NCBI GenBank assembly: GCA_035474375.1
Contig: DATINJ010000248.1
Coordinates: 1-64,000, forward strand
Length of the DNA stretch: 64,000 nucleotides
Direction: 5' to 3'
Source: JANNPJ01 sp035474375
GTDB taxonomy: Bacteria > Actinomycetota > Actinomycetes > Actinomycetales > Kineosporiaceae
This document shows, one piece after another, positions 24,520 to 32,595 of this stretch. Each line of letters begins with the position of its first letter. Positions within the stretch are counted from its first letter, which is position 1. The notes under the pieces were generated by a model that was given only the letters and a program-made list of their open reading frames with translations, had not been told where the DNA came from and did not search any database. The translations under genes were made by a program, and so were the position numbers.

Positions 24520-24775
24520 AGCGAGCGACGAAAAAGCAGGCAGCATCCACCAACAGATCACCGAGCTGGTGCACGCCGAACGTGCTCTGCGAGATCAGCT
24601 GCAGGCCGGAACCATCTCCGCAACCGAAGAGCACCGTCGACTTCGGGAAGTCGAGGAGGCGCTCGATCAGTGCTGGGATTTGTTGCGCCAGCGCGATGCT
24701 CTGCGTGCGGTGGGAAAGAATCCGAACGAAGCCACCGCTCGTCCGGTCGAGCAGGTCGAGGGTTATCGGAACTGA
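24479..24775 (+). CDS. DUF2630-family protein, start codon unclear
   Basis: The body SIHQQITELVHAERALRDQL through ALDQCWDLLRQRDALRAVG to a C-terminal RPVEQVEGYRN is the small helical DUF2630 protein found across actinobacteria, normally about 80 residues and beginning M-S-D-x. Here the reading before SIHQQ is ASDEKAG with GCG where an ATG would be expected, so the usual start seems lost. The nearest in-frame start codon is the GTG at 24479, inside the oxidoreductase gene, giving 98 residues and a 41-base overlap. Function of the family is unknown. The conserved body argues that it is, or recently was, expressed. Confidence 0.75.
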   Translation: MKSGYGCWRPTVCRASDEKAGSIHQQITELVHAERALRDQLQAGTISATEEHRRLREVEEALDQCWDLLRQRDALRAVGKNPNEATARPVEQVEGYRN

Positions 24776-24925
24776 ATCAAGGCATCGCTGCCGATCGGTC
24801 CAGGTCGTTGAGAATCGGCAAGCCGCTGAATAATGGGCGAAATGCCCGACAGATGCCCGGGTCTGCTCGGGAAAGTGCTGACCTTTTGACTTCAGTTTTG
24901 ACTGAGTCGTCAATTAGGTAAAAGA

Positions 24926-25258
24926 ATGCCTCTCATGGTGACCAGAACAGTGACTGAGCTTCTCGACGACATGACTGGGCAGGCCGCGGACGAGACGGTC
25001 TCATTCGGTCTGGACGGTGTCGAGTATGAGATAGACATGACCAAGAAGAACGCAGCCGCGCTACGGAAGGCGCTCGGTCCCTGGCAGGATCACGCCCGCC
25101 GGATGGGGGGTCGCCGTGGACCCGTGATGCAGCACGTACCTTCGGGTGTCGACAACCGAGCGGTCCGCGCCTGGGCCGCCAGCAATGGCGTCGAACTGTC
25201 TGGCCGTGGACGGATTCCAGCCGTCGTCATTGAACAGTTCCGCGCCGCTGGTAACTGA
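24926..25258 (+). CDS. lsr2: Lsr2-family nucleoid-associated protein
   Basis: A 110-residue Lsr2 protein, usual length. The N-terminal dimerisation domain begins MVTRTVTELLDDMTGQAADE and continues through VEYEIDMTKKNAAALRKAL; the C-terminal DNA-binding domain holds NRAVRAWAASNGVELSGRGR, with the RGR AT-hook-like motif that inserts into the minor groove of A/T-rich DNA, then IPAVVIEQF. It silences A/T-rich, often acquired, DNA (established for mycobacterial and streptomycete Lsr2). A ribosome-like AGGTAAAAG precedes the ATG. Two copies of TTTTGACT at 24884 and 24896 lie in its likely promoter region. Confidence 0.95.
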   Translation: MPLMVTRTVTELLDDMTGQAADETVSFGLDGVEYEIDMTKKNAAALRKALGPWQDHARRMGGRRGPVMQHVPSGVDNRAVRAWAASNGVELSGRGRIPAVVIEQFRAAGN

Positions 25259-25541
25259 GCCGGCCTAATTTCGCCTCAGCTCCCGCGACCATGCACTCCG
25301 GCTCCCGGAATGAGCCTGATGGTCAATGCAGTTCCCCGTCGCTTCCGAGCGCGGGCGGGGCGGGATCTGGTGATTGAGGAGAATCGGGCTCAAGCGATGA
25401 GCCCGATCTTCCCCAATCCTGCCTGATCTCCCCAACCGGTCGAGGCGCCTGGCTGCTCGCCAAGATCGCTGGCGGTGCCCGTTACGTGCCGATTAAGGGC
25501 TCGTCGGCGGGCAAATTTGGCGATCGTTCAGGTGAAAGAGA
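25259..25541. other. intergenic region between lsr2 and doxX
   Basis: Convergent gap of 283 bases. Apart from the long hairpin at 25372-25418 I see no gene, repeat or promoter; neither flanking gene would need one here. Confidence 0.6.
25372..25418. terminator. long hairpin, probable bidirectional terminator
   Basis: Arms 25372-25391 and 25399-25418 pair at 17 of 20 positions around a seven-base loop; the inner eight pairs (TCGGGCTC with GAGCCCGA) are perfect. It lies between the convergent lsr2 and doxX genes. There is no U-run, common for actinobacterial terminators. Confidence 0.6.
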
Positions 25542-26144
25542 TCACTGGCCCCGGCTTTCCGACTGACTCTGGGTATCCGACCGACTCTGGGTTTCCGGTT
25601 GGTCAAGGGTTTCCGGCTGGTCCTGAGCTTCCGACGGGCCTTGGCGCTGGGACTGGATGGACTGTCGACGGCCGACCTCGACAACGGCGGCCGAGGCGGC
25701 GGCACCGACCGCCAAAGCCCCCAGTGCCCAGAGCGGGCCGGGCTCCGTAAAGCCCAGCTTGTTGTCCAGCGAGAGATCGCCCGGGCCTTCCTCGGCCAGC
25801 GCCAGGAGGGCGGCGATGAGTACCGCGTTGTACTCCCAACCCCCGTTCTGGCCCCACGGGCCGTTCTTGAGGTGCACCGTGCGGATCGCGCTGATCATGG
25901 TCCCGATCAGGCCGGACGCCGCCAAGGGGGTGGCCAGGCCGGCCACCAAAAGGGCACCACCGGTCGTCTCGGTCAGGCCGGCGGCCAGCGCGTGCTGCCT
26001 CCCCGGGCGCAGATTGAGGGATTCCATCATGCCCTGAGTGCCGTCCAGGCCCGGGCCGTCGAACCAGCCGAACAGCTTCTGCGTTCCATGGCCGATGAAC
26101 AGCGACCCGATCAATGCTCGGGCGGCGAACCTGCCGAACTGCAT
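25542..26144 (-). CDS. DoxX-family membrane protein
   Basis: A 200-residue four-helix membrane protein of the DoxX family: LIGSLFIGHGTQKLFGWFDG is the family signature after helix 1, with further helices at GLTETTGGALLVAGLATPLA, the TMISAI region and WALGALAVGAAASAAVVEV. The ATG at 26144 has AGGAG eight bases upstream; longer readings overlap the next gene's control region. After the last helix comes a polar tail of about 40 residues rich in Gln, Ser and Glu with repeats (DQPET, DTQSQS). DoxX proteins are linked to oxidative stress or quinone chemistry in some bacteria; role here not determinable. Confidence 0.88.
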   Translation of the reverse strand: MQFGRFAARALIGSLFIGHGTQKLFGWFDGPGLDGTQGMMESLNLRPGRQHALAAGLTETTGGALLVAGLATPLAASGLIGTMISAIRTVHLKNGPWGQNGGWEYNAVLIAALLALAEEGPGDLSLDNKLGFTEPGPLWALGALAVGAAASAAVVEVGRRQSIQSQRQGPSEAQDQPETLDQPETQSRSDTQSQSESRGQ

Positions 26145-26324
26145 AACGATCACTCCTGCCGGTGTCTTGTCATCCGTTGGCTGCCATTCCTTGTCGGTAT
26201 GACAGTCCCGAGCGGGACGAGGCGCCAGTTCGGATGTCCGTTCTGCTTCGGTCGAGCTTTCTGCTTCAGACCGAGGGTGGCTCGGTCGATTCCTGTCCCA
26301 GGGATCTGTGGCGGAGGGGATGGC

Positions 26325-27623
26325 ATGGGCTCGACCAGTTCCGCTGTGCGTGCGGACCGGACCAAGATCGGACGCCGCTCGATCCATGATCGAACCGGCA
26401 CCGTGGTCGGCTACGAACTGCTGTTCCGCCCAGGACCAGGGCTTTCCGAAGCGTCGGCGGCAGCACGTGACCGTTCGACCTCCGAAGTGATCTCCACAGC
26501 ATTCGGCGAGTTCGGGTTGCACCGGCTCGGTGAGCGCAGAAATCTCTATTTGAACGCTACCCGGGCGCTGATCACCGGTGCGATTCCGATGCCGTTCGGG
26601 CCGCAGAACGTCGTCCTTGAGGTAGTCGAGGACTTGCTGGTGGACGCCGAATTATTGGCGGGCCTGGTGGTGTTGAAGCAGCGCGGCTTCCGGCTGGCGA
26701 TCGACGGGATGGTCGCCGGGCCCGAGCATGCCCAACTATTACCCCTGGTCGACGTGGTGAAGCTGGACATCGAGACCGCCGGCGCAGAGCTCGCGGAATT
26801 GGCGGGCTATGTGCGCGCCACCGTGCCGCAGGCCAAGCTGATGGCCGAGCGGGTCGAAACTGAGGTGGCTCTGCGACAAAGCCTGGCGGTTGGCTTCGAT
26901 CTGTTGCAAGGCAGCTACTTTGAGCGGCCGGCGGCAACTAGATCGGCAGCCGTCAGCCCTTCGCAGACGATCAGTCTGCAACTTCTGGCCGCGCTGTCGT
27001 CATTGGACACCACCGTCGCGGAAGTGGAGCGGATCGTCGCCGCCGATCCAGGGCTCGGGATGCGGATCCTTGGCACGGTCAACTCCGCCTCCGGCACTGG
27101 TCGGCGGATCACGTCGATGACACAAGCCATCGTGTTGCTCGGTCGCCGCTCGTTGAGCGCTTGGGTGATGCTCGCTGCCCTCGGCGGTCATCCGGACGGT
27201 CGTCGGCAGGACATGGTCGACATCCTCACCCGGGCTAGGACCTGCGAATTGCTGACGTCGCTCCTGGTCGGCATCGAGTCGTCCACCGCCTATGCCGTCG
27301 GCCTGATGTCCGGGGTGGTCGAGGTGATGGGGGCTGATCCGGTGCGAATCGCCAAGGCCACTCGGTTGGACGAGGAGATGACTGCCGCGCTGGTGCATCG
27401 GAGCGGCCAAGTCGGTGTGCTGCTGGCGGCGATCGAGCAGTTCGAGCGCACCGGTCAGGCCGGCCCGAACACCGAGCCCTCGAACACCGAGCGCCTGGTC
27501 GCCGGTGTCCCAGTGATCGCGACCGCCGATGTTGCCCGGGCGCACTTGCATGCCCTTGGTACCGCGATCGACACGATCGATTCGATCCTCGGTCAGCCGG
27601 TGGACTCCTCGCCGTTGACTTGA
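26325..27623 (+). CDS. EAL-HDOD signalling protein with degenerate EAL domain
   Basis: A 432-residue YuxH-like protein. Residues 20-210 are an EAL-type fold (GYELLFRPG in place of the EAL motif, LEVVEDLL, VKLDIE, MAERVETE), and residues 220-400 an HDOD domain (SLQLLAALSS, IVAADPGLGMRILGTVNSAS, SMTQAIVLLGRRSLSAWVML). The metal-binding DDFG motif of active cyclic-di-GMP phosphodiesterases is replaced by IDGMVAG, so hydrolysis is unlikely; a binding or scaffold role is likelier. A GGAGGGG ribosome site precedes the ATG. It is divergent from doxX and 87 bases upstream of the kinase gene. Confidence 0.9.
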   Translation: MGSTSSAVRADRTKIGRRSIHDRTGTVVGYELLFRPGPGLSEASAAARDRSTSEVISTAFGEFGLHRLGERRNLYLNATRALITGAIPMPFGPQNVVLEVVEDLLVDAELLAGLVVLKQRGFRLAIDGMVAGPEHAQLLPLVDVVKLDIETAGAELAELAGYVRATVPQAKLMAERVETEVALRQSLAVGFDLLQGSYFERPAATRSAAVSPSQTISLQLLAALSSLDTTVAEVERIVAADPGLGMRILGTVNSASGTGRRITSMTQAIVLLGRRSLSAWVMLAALGGHPDGRRQDMVDILTRARTCELLTSLLVGIESSTAYAVGLMSGVVEVMGADPVRIAKATRLDEEMTAALVHRSGQVGVLLAAIEQFERTGQAGPNTEPSNTERLVAGVPVIATADVARAHLHALGTAIDTIDSILGQPVDSSPLT

Positions 27624-27710
27624 TCCAAGTTGCGTTCGTTCGCCATCTTTTGCAACCGCCTGGCATCATCCTGACGTAGAGCGGTGTAACCATGGTGGTG
27701 AGGAGGCAGG

Positions 27711-29171
27711 ATGACCGATTTGAGTACCGACCGTACCGATCTGCTGTCCGGCCGCTATGCCTTGGGTGAGGTCATCGGGCGTGGTGGGATGGGCGTCGTC
27801 CACCGGGCTTGGGACCTCCACCTGCAACGATACGTCGCGGTCAAGATCCTCAGAGGGCGAGCCACCGACCCGGTCGGTCGAGCTCGGTTCCGGGCCGAGG
27901 GGCAGACCCTGGCCCGGCTGAGTCACCCCGGCTTGATCACCTTGCTCGACGCGCAGACCGATGGCGACGAGCCGTACCTGGTGATGGAACTGGTCGACGG
28001 CGAGTCCCTGACCAAGTTCTGCGAAGGTCACGGGATGGCCGTCGGCGAGGTCGTCGCCATCGGTGCCGCCGTGGCGGATGCCTTGGATCACGTTCATCGA
28101 CGTCGAATCATTCACCGCGACATCACTCCCAGTAACGTTTTGATCGGCCGAGACGGCCGGGTCAAGCTTGCCGATTTCGGGGTGGCTCGGCTTCTCGACG
28201 GCATTTCTCAGCTCACGGGTACCGGGATGACGCTGGGCACCGCTGGATACCTGTCACCGGAGCAGGTTCGGCTGGAACCACCCACCGTAGCCAGTGACAT
28301 CTACTCGTTCGGGCTGGTGCTGATCGAGGCTCTCTCGGGCGAGCCCGCGTTCGTCGGGTCCTGGGATGTGATCGCGCTGGCCCGGTTGACGATTTCCCCC
28401 CGGATCGACCAGTCGCTGCCCGCACCGATGCGCGAACTGCTCGAATCAATGACCGACCCCGATTCGACTCGGCGTCCAACCGCCGCCGAGGTGGCGATCG
28501 CGCTGCGATCCATGTCCGGAGATTCGACTCCCTCGCTGGTCGCTGCCGCTCGACGGCTCGATGAGGAAGCCGGACTCGGGCATTCGTCCGACATTCCGAC
28601 GGCGTCCGGCGAGGTGGGCCGGCTGGCCGCAGCGGATCCGCCCACCGATCCCAGCGCCAAGCCGGCGATGACCCCGCATGACGTCTCGCCGCGTCACCGG
28701 TTCCGTGAGCTGCGGGGCGGGCTGATCGCCGCAGTGATCTTGGTTCCGGCTTTGTTGCTGGTGCCGGCGACTCAAGTCGACTGGCCTGGCGGTTCCACCC
28801 CGGACGACGCCGCGACTGCTGGTCCGGGCGAGACCGGAACGGCCGCCCCCGGATCTTCGGCCGCCAAGCCAGGTCGGCAAGCGGCGAGTTCCGGAACGGG
28901 TCGAGCGACCGAAGCGTTGCGGCCGGCACTGCCCGGCCCCGAACCGACGACGGCGCCGAGCAAGGCGTCCGGTGTGGGGGTGACCACGCCGATCGCCAAC
29001 CCGACGGTTGCCCCAACCGCCACCGCCACCGCCACCGCGACCACCGAGGCGCCGACTCCGGCGGAAGCCAGGGCAGCGGCCAAGGCGGCCAAGGCGAAGG
29101 CCAAGGCGGAGGCCAAGGCAGCCAAGGAGGCCGCTAAGAAGGCCAAGAAGGGCGATGACGACGACAGCTAG
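27711..29171 (+). CDS. membrane-anchored Ser/Thr protein kinase (PknB-like)
   Basis: A 486-residue Hanks-type kinase. Gly loop GRGGMGVVHRAW, ATP lysine in VAVKIL, catalytic loop HRDITPSN, and DFGVARL are present, followed by GTAGYLSPEQ. The catalytic loop has Thr where most Ser/Thr kinases have Lys (HRDxKPxN). After a low-complexity juxtamembrane stretch, one membrane helix lies at about 345-362 (LIAAVILVPALLLVPA). The outer part, about 120 residues, is Thr/Ala/Pro-rich and ends in an Ala/Lys-rich helix (AKAKAEAKAAKEAAKKAKKG) and DDDDS; there are no PASTA repeats. GAGGAGG precedes the ATG. Confidence 0.92.
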   Translation: MTDLSTDRTDLLSGRYALGEVIGRGGMGVVHRAWDLHLQRYVAVKILRGRATDPVGRARFRAEGQTLARLSHPGLITLLDAQTDGDEPYLVMELVDGESLTKFCEGHGMAVGEVVAIGAAVADALDHVHRRRIIHRDITPSNVLIGRDGRVKLADFGVARLLDGISQLTGTGMTLGTAGYLSPEQVRLEPPTVASDIYSFGLVLIEALSGEPAFVGSWDVIALARLTISPRIDQSLPAPMRELLESMTDPDSTRRPTAAEVAIALRSMSGDSTPSLVAAARRLDEEAGLGHSSDIPTASGEVGRLAAADPPTDPSAKPAMTPHDVSPRHRFRELRGGLIAAVILVPALLLVPATQVDWPGGSTPDDAATAGPGETGTAAPGSSAAKPGRQAASSGTGRATEALRPALPGPEPTTAPSKASGVGVTTPIANPTVAPTATATATATTEAPTPAEARAAAKAAKAKAKAEAKAAKEAAKKAKKGDDDDS

Positions 29172-29177
29172 GCCGTC

Positions 29178-29720
29178 CTAGCTCGTCGAAAGCGTCCTCA
29201 ACGCCGCAAGATAGCGGCTGGTTCCGAACTGCTGGACGAGCGTGGTGAACGGACCGCCGAGTCGAGCCAGGACGGTTGCCGGCCGAGAGAAAGCCCGAAC
29301 CGTGAAGGTGACGCGCTCGTCGTCGCCCAGATGGACGACGAAGGACTCCTCGCCGCTGACCGGGTGCCCGGTCAGGGTTCCGTAGGCAAACCCGTGCCGA
29401 TTCGGATCGCGCACGGTGTAGACCACCTGGCAGGGGGCCGTCACGGCCAGTCGGCCGATGCCAACCCGCAACAGCACCCGGGCTCCGACCACTGCCGTCC
29501 GGTCGGTGCTGATCAGGTCGATTCCGGCTCGGCGGTGCATCTGCCAGCTCAGTAGGGCGGTGCCGGCCCGGGCAAACACCTCCGGACCGGAGCCGAGGAC
29601 AACCGAGCGTTGGACGGCGCGATAGCCCGCAGGTGGCTCGGACCAGGCCGTCCAGCCCCGCTCGGGGTAAGTGAACGGCAGATCACGCAGAGTGTTCGCC
29701 GGATCATCGGATAACGTCAC
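29178..29720 (-). CDS. DUF1990-family protein
   Basis: A 180-residue protein of the DUF1990 family, seen in actinobacteria and in plants. Recognisable parts are the N-terminal TYPERGWTA, the Trp/His segment ALLSWQMHRRAGIDL, GFAYGTLTGHPVSGEESFVV and the C-terminal LAALRTL. The family has a lipocalin- or SRPBCC-like barrel by repute and no known reaction. I use the GTG at 29720; a longer start at 29849 would overlap the start of the divergent ACC deaminase gene. It converges with the kinase gene, leaving six bases between them. Confidence 0.8.
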   Translation of the reverse strand: MTLSDDPANTLRDLPFTYPERGWTAWSEPPAGYRAVQRSVVLGSGPEVFARAGTALLSWQMHRRAGIDLISTDRTAVVGARVLLRVGIGRLAVTAPCQVVYTVRDPNRHGFAYGTLTGHPVSGEESFVVHLGDDERVTFTVRAFSRPATVLARLGGPFTTLVQQFGTSRYLAALRTLSTS

Positions 29721-29818
29721 GATCCGAGTGTGTCGGATTTCGGGTGACCGGTCGCGGAAGTCAGCGCAACGACAGCTAACGTGAAGCGATCCATCGACGT
29801 CTACCGAGGGAGCCAGCT

Positions 29819-30838
29819 GTGTCTCTGCAGGACTTTCCCCGCTACCCATTGCTGTTCGGGCCCAGCCCGGTGCATCCGCTGGATCGGCTCAGTGAGCACC
29901 TCGGTGGAGCCCGAATCTGGGCCAAGCGCGAAGACTGCAACAGTGGGTTGGCCTACGGTGGGAACAAAACCCGCAAACTCGAATATATCGTGCCAGATGT
30001 CATCGAAAAGGGCGCTGATACGCTCGTGTCGATCGGCGGCTATCAATCCAACCACACCCGCCAGGTCGCTGCGGTTGCTGCCAAGTTGGGTTTGAAAGCT
30101 GTTCTAGTGCAAGAAAAATGGGTGGACTGGCCAGACTCGGTCAATGACCGGGTGGGGAACATCATGCTGTCGCGGATCATGGGCGCCGAGGTTCGGCTGG
30201 ACCCCTCCGGGTTCGGGATCGGTTTCAAAGACAGCTGGAATCAAGCGATGGACGACGTCAGGCAGCGAGGTGGCACGCCTTACGGAATCCCGGCCGGTGC
30301 ATCCGATCACCCGCTCGGCGGTCTGGGCTTCGCCAACTGGGCACAGGAGGTTCGCCAGCAGGAACGAGAGTTGGGGGTCTTCTTCGACACCATCATCGTC
30401 TGCTCGGTCACCGGATCCACGCATGCCGGGATGATCGCCGGGTTCGCCGACGAGGACGGAACCGGGCGCCCGCGCCGAGTGATCGGGATCGACGCCTCGG
30501 CCAAGCTGAAGGAGACTCACGAGCAGGTGTCCCGCATCGCTCGGAACACCGCCGAGCTGATCGGTCTGGGCCGAGACCTGCGAGACGACGAGATCACCGT
30601 GCTAGAGGGCTGGGCGGGGGAGGTCTACGGCATTCCGGTGCAGTCGACTCTGGACGCGATCCGGCTGACCGGTTCGCTGGAGGGGATGATCATTGACCCG
30701 GTGTATGAAGGCAAGTCGATGGCCGGGCTGATCGACTTGATCGGGCGGGGCGAGATCGCCAAGGATTCCACCGTGCTCTACGCCCATCTCGGTGGCCAGC
30801 CCGCGTTGAACGCCTACAGCGCCCTGTTCACCTCGTGA
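29819..30838 (+). CDS. acdS: 1-aminocyclopropane-1-carboxylate deaminase
   Basis: A 339-residue PLP enzyme that converts the ethylene precursor ACC to 2-oxobutyrate and ammonia. The PLP lysine is Lys50 (GLAYGGNKTRKLEY), the phosphate loop is GGYQSNHTRQVAAV, and the two residues that separate true ACC deaminases from D-cysteine desulfhydrases are both present: Glu297 in VYEGKSM and Leu324 in AHLGG, matching Glu295 and Leu322 of the Pseudomonas enzyme. It starts at a GTG with GAGGGAG upstream. It is coupled to an unknown gene downstream. The trait is typical of plant-associated bacteria (established), hinting at a soil or rhizosphere life. Confidence 0.95.
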   Translation: MSLQDFPRYPLLFGPSPVHPLDRLSEHLGGARIWAKREDCNSGLAYGGNKTRKLEYIVPDVIEKGADTLVSIGGYQSNHTRQVAAVAAKLGLKAVLVQEKWVDWPDSVNDRVGNIMLSRIMGAEVRLDPSGFGIGFKDSWNQAMDDVRQRGGTPYGIPAGASDHPLGGLGFANWAQEVRQQERELGVFFDTIIVCSVTGSTHAGMIAGFADEDGTGRPRRVIGIDASAKLKETHEQVSRIARNTAELIGLGRDLRDDEITVLEGWAGEVYGIPVQSTLDAIRLTGSLEGMIIDPVYEGKSMAGLIDLIGRGEIAKDSTVLYAHLGGQPALNAYSALFTS

Positions 30839-30849
30839 CCGGAGCCAGG

Positions 30850-32079
30850 ATGAAGACCAGTCTCCGAACAACCGGCTACCTCTACCCCTGGGACGTCATC
30901 GACGATTCGGGGGCCGCGGAACGAATTGCCGGAGTCGGCCTCGACTCGATCACCCTGGCCGCCGCATATCACGGAGTCCGGGCGGTCACCCCGGTTCATC
31001 CCCGGCATCGGTTCGTCGAGGCCCGGCATTCGGCGCTGTATGTTCCGGTCCGACCGGAAGCCTGGGAGTCGGCGCCGATCCGGTTGGCCTCCGCACAGTC
31101 GTGGACCGGTCGTCCGGATTCGTTCGGCGAGGCCAAGCGCAGGTTGACGGAAGCCGGGGTGAGCGTAGACGCGTGGGTGGTGCTCACCCATCGCGATCCG
31201 GCCGAGGGCGGCCCCGATTATGCCACTGAATACTGCGTACGCAACGCATTTGGTGACCGATACCGGTACGCGCTGTGTCCGTCGCAGTCTGCCGTCGTGG
31301 ACTACGCCCGCCGATTGGTCGCGGAGGTCCTGACGCTGGGTCAGCCGGCCGGGTTGGCAATCGAAGCCTGCGGTCCGCTGGGATTCAAACACGGTCACCT
31401 GCATGACAAATCCGCAATGGAAGGGATGAGCGGGCTGGAGGAAGCGCTGCTGTCCTTCTGCTTCTGCCCGGCCTGCAGCGAAGGGCTGGCCGCCCTGGGC
31501 GTCGACGCCGTCCAGTTGGCTGCGCGGGTCCGCCAGGTGGTTCGCGAGCGACTACCGGATTCCCAGGTCAACGACGGCTCGCCGACTCCGGTGGAGGACG
31601 CGCTGGGCCCCGAGGCGGAGGCCCTGTATGCGGTTCGGCTGTCGTCGATTTCCCGCCTGTGGGAACAGGTTCTGGATCAGATTGCGGATTTCGGTGAGCT
31701 CCGAGTGGCCTTCCACGCCAGTCCTGGCCGGTGGCGTACCGGCGCTGAGAGTGCGCTTCCGGTAGACGTCTTGCAACGGCGTCCGGCCCGGCTCATCGTT
31801 CCGTGCGGCGATGACATGCAGGCCGGTCTGGCTCGGATCGATCGAGTCCGGCAACGTACTTCGGCTCCGGTGGCGGCCAATGTCTCGGTGCTGCAGGACG
31901 CCGCGTCGTCTCCCGTGGCGATCTCCGGGGCGACGCTGGTGGAGCGCTGGCGGCAACTGCTCGCGGCAGGCGTCGATGAACTGCAGATCTATCACCTGGG
32001 TCTGGCTTCGCCGGCTCGCTTTCGCGCGGTTGCGGAGGCGCTGGCCGACCCAGCCCTGGCTCGGGTCGCGGCGGGCTAG
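30850..32079 (+). CDS. conserved-looking protein of unknown function, coupled to acdS
   Basis: A 409-residue soluble protein with no family I can name. Alternating strands and helices, such as GVGLDSITLAAAYHGVRAV near the start and ELQIYHLGLASPARF near the end, suggest a TIM barrel. It has a cysteine cluster FCFCPACSEGL near residue 205, like a metal-binding turn, and EACGPLGFKHGH with candidate catalytic residues. The ATG at 30850 has GGAG upstream; a GTG at 30835 overlapping the acdS stop is the alternative. The tight junction implies co-expression with ACC deaminase. A glycoside-hydrolase-like or amidohydrolase role is speculation. Confidence 0.8.
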   Translation: MKTSLRTTGYLYPWDVIDDSGAAERIAGVGLDSITLAAAYHGVRAVTPVHPRHRFVEARHSALYVPVRPEAWESAPIRLASAQSWTGRPDSFGEAKRRLTEAGVSVDAWVVLTHRDPAEGGPDYATEYCVRNAFGDRYRYALCPSQSAVVDYARRLVAEVLTLGQPAGLAIEACGPLGFKHGHLHDKSAMEGMSGLEEALLSFCFCPACSEGLAALGVDAVQLAARVRQVVRERLPDSQVNDGSPTPVEDALGPEAEALYAVRLSSISRLWEQVLDQIADFGELRVAFHASPGRWRTGAESALPVDVLQRRPARLIVPCGDDMQAGLARIDRVRQRTSAPVAANVSVLQDAASSPVAISGATLVERWRQLLAAGVDELQIYHLGLASPARFRAVAEALADPALARVAAG

Positions 32080-32104
32080 CTCTTCTGCGAGAGCGTCAGC
32101 AGGC

Positions 32105-32296
32105 CTAGCACGCGGCCTCAATGACGGCCTCGACCTTGGCCGAGGGCACCTGGTCCGCGATCAAGGTTTCCCGAGCCTCGCCCCTGGTGGGGCAGAGCAT
32201 GATCGTTTGCATGGCAAGTTGGGACAATTTCTGTTCCGACATCTCCGGCCCGACTATCTTGCGGATCGCCTCGGAGATCGCTTTCAGTCCCAGCAT
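32105..32296 (-). CDS. small hypothetical protein
   Basis: A 63-residue soluble, mostly helical protein (LKAISEAIRKIVGPEMSEQK, ending VEAVIEAAC). Its start overlaps the end of the next gene upstream on the same strand by 13 bases, consistent with a two-gene unit. No family recognised; composition looks protein-like, but there is no independent support. Confidence 0.45.
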   Translation of the reverse strand: MLGLKAISEAIRKIVGPEMSEQKLSQLAMQTIMLCPTRGEARETLIADQVPSAKVEAVIEAAC

Positions 32297-32568
32297 GCGG
32301 ATTTCCTCGTTCTGCTGCCGGCCAGGGCTTCGGCCTCGGTCTCGTTCGCAGGGAGCTTTTGGACGGTCACCACTGCGTACGAGTCAGCTTGTCTCGTTGC
32401 CGTCGGCCGGGCCGATCCGGGCCCGGCCGCGCCGGGCGCAAACTTCAGCACGCCCCAGCATCCCAGCAGCACTGCGGTGACCATTCCGAACACCAGCATC
32501 TGGGTCGACGCCGCGAACCGCCGTCGTCGAGGTGCGGAAGGCTCGTCTGGTCCCTCCAATGGCCGCAT
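32284..32568 (-). CDS. small single-pass membrane protein
   Basis: A 94-residue protein with a basic, Pro-rich N-terminus (APRRRRFAAS), one hydrophobic helix (MLVFGMVTAVLLGCWGVL) and a short outer tail of about 50 residues. The ATG at 32568 has GGGCGG just upstream; a GTG nine bases earlier is in frame. It follows the phosphoesterase gene on the same strand by 27 bases and could be its operon mate. Function unknown. Confidence 0.5.
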   Translation of the reverse strand: MRPLEGPDEPSAPRRRRFAASTQMLVFGMVTAVLLGCWGVLKFAPGAAGPGSARPTATRQADSYAVVTVQKLPANETEAEALAGSRTRKSACWD

Positions 32569-32595
32569 ACCGCCCACAGTAGCGACACGGGTCCG

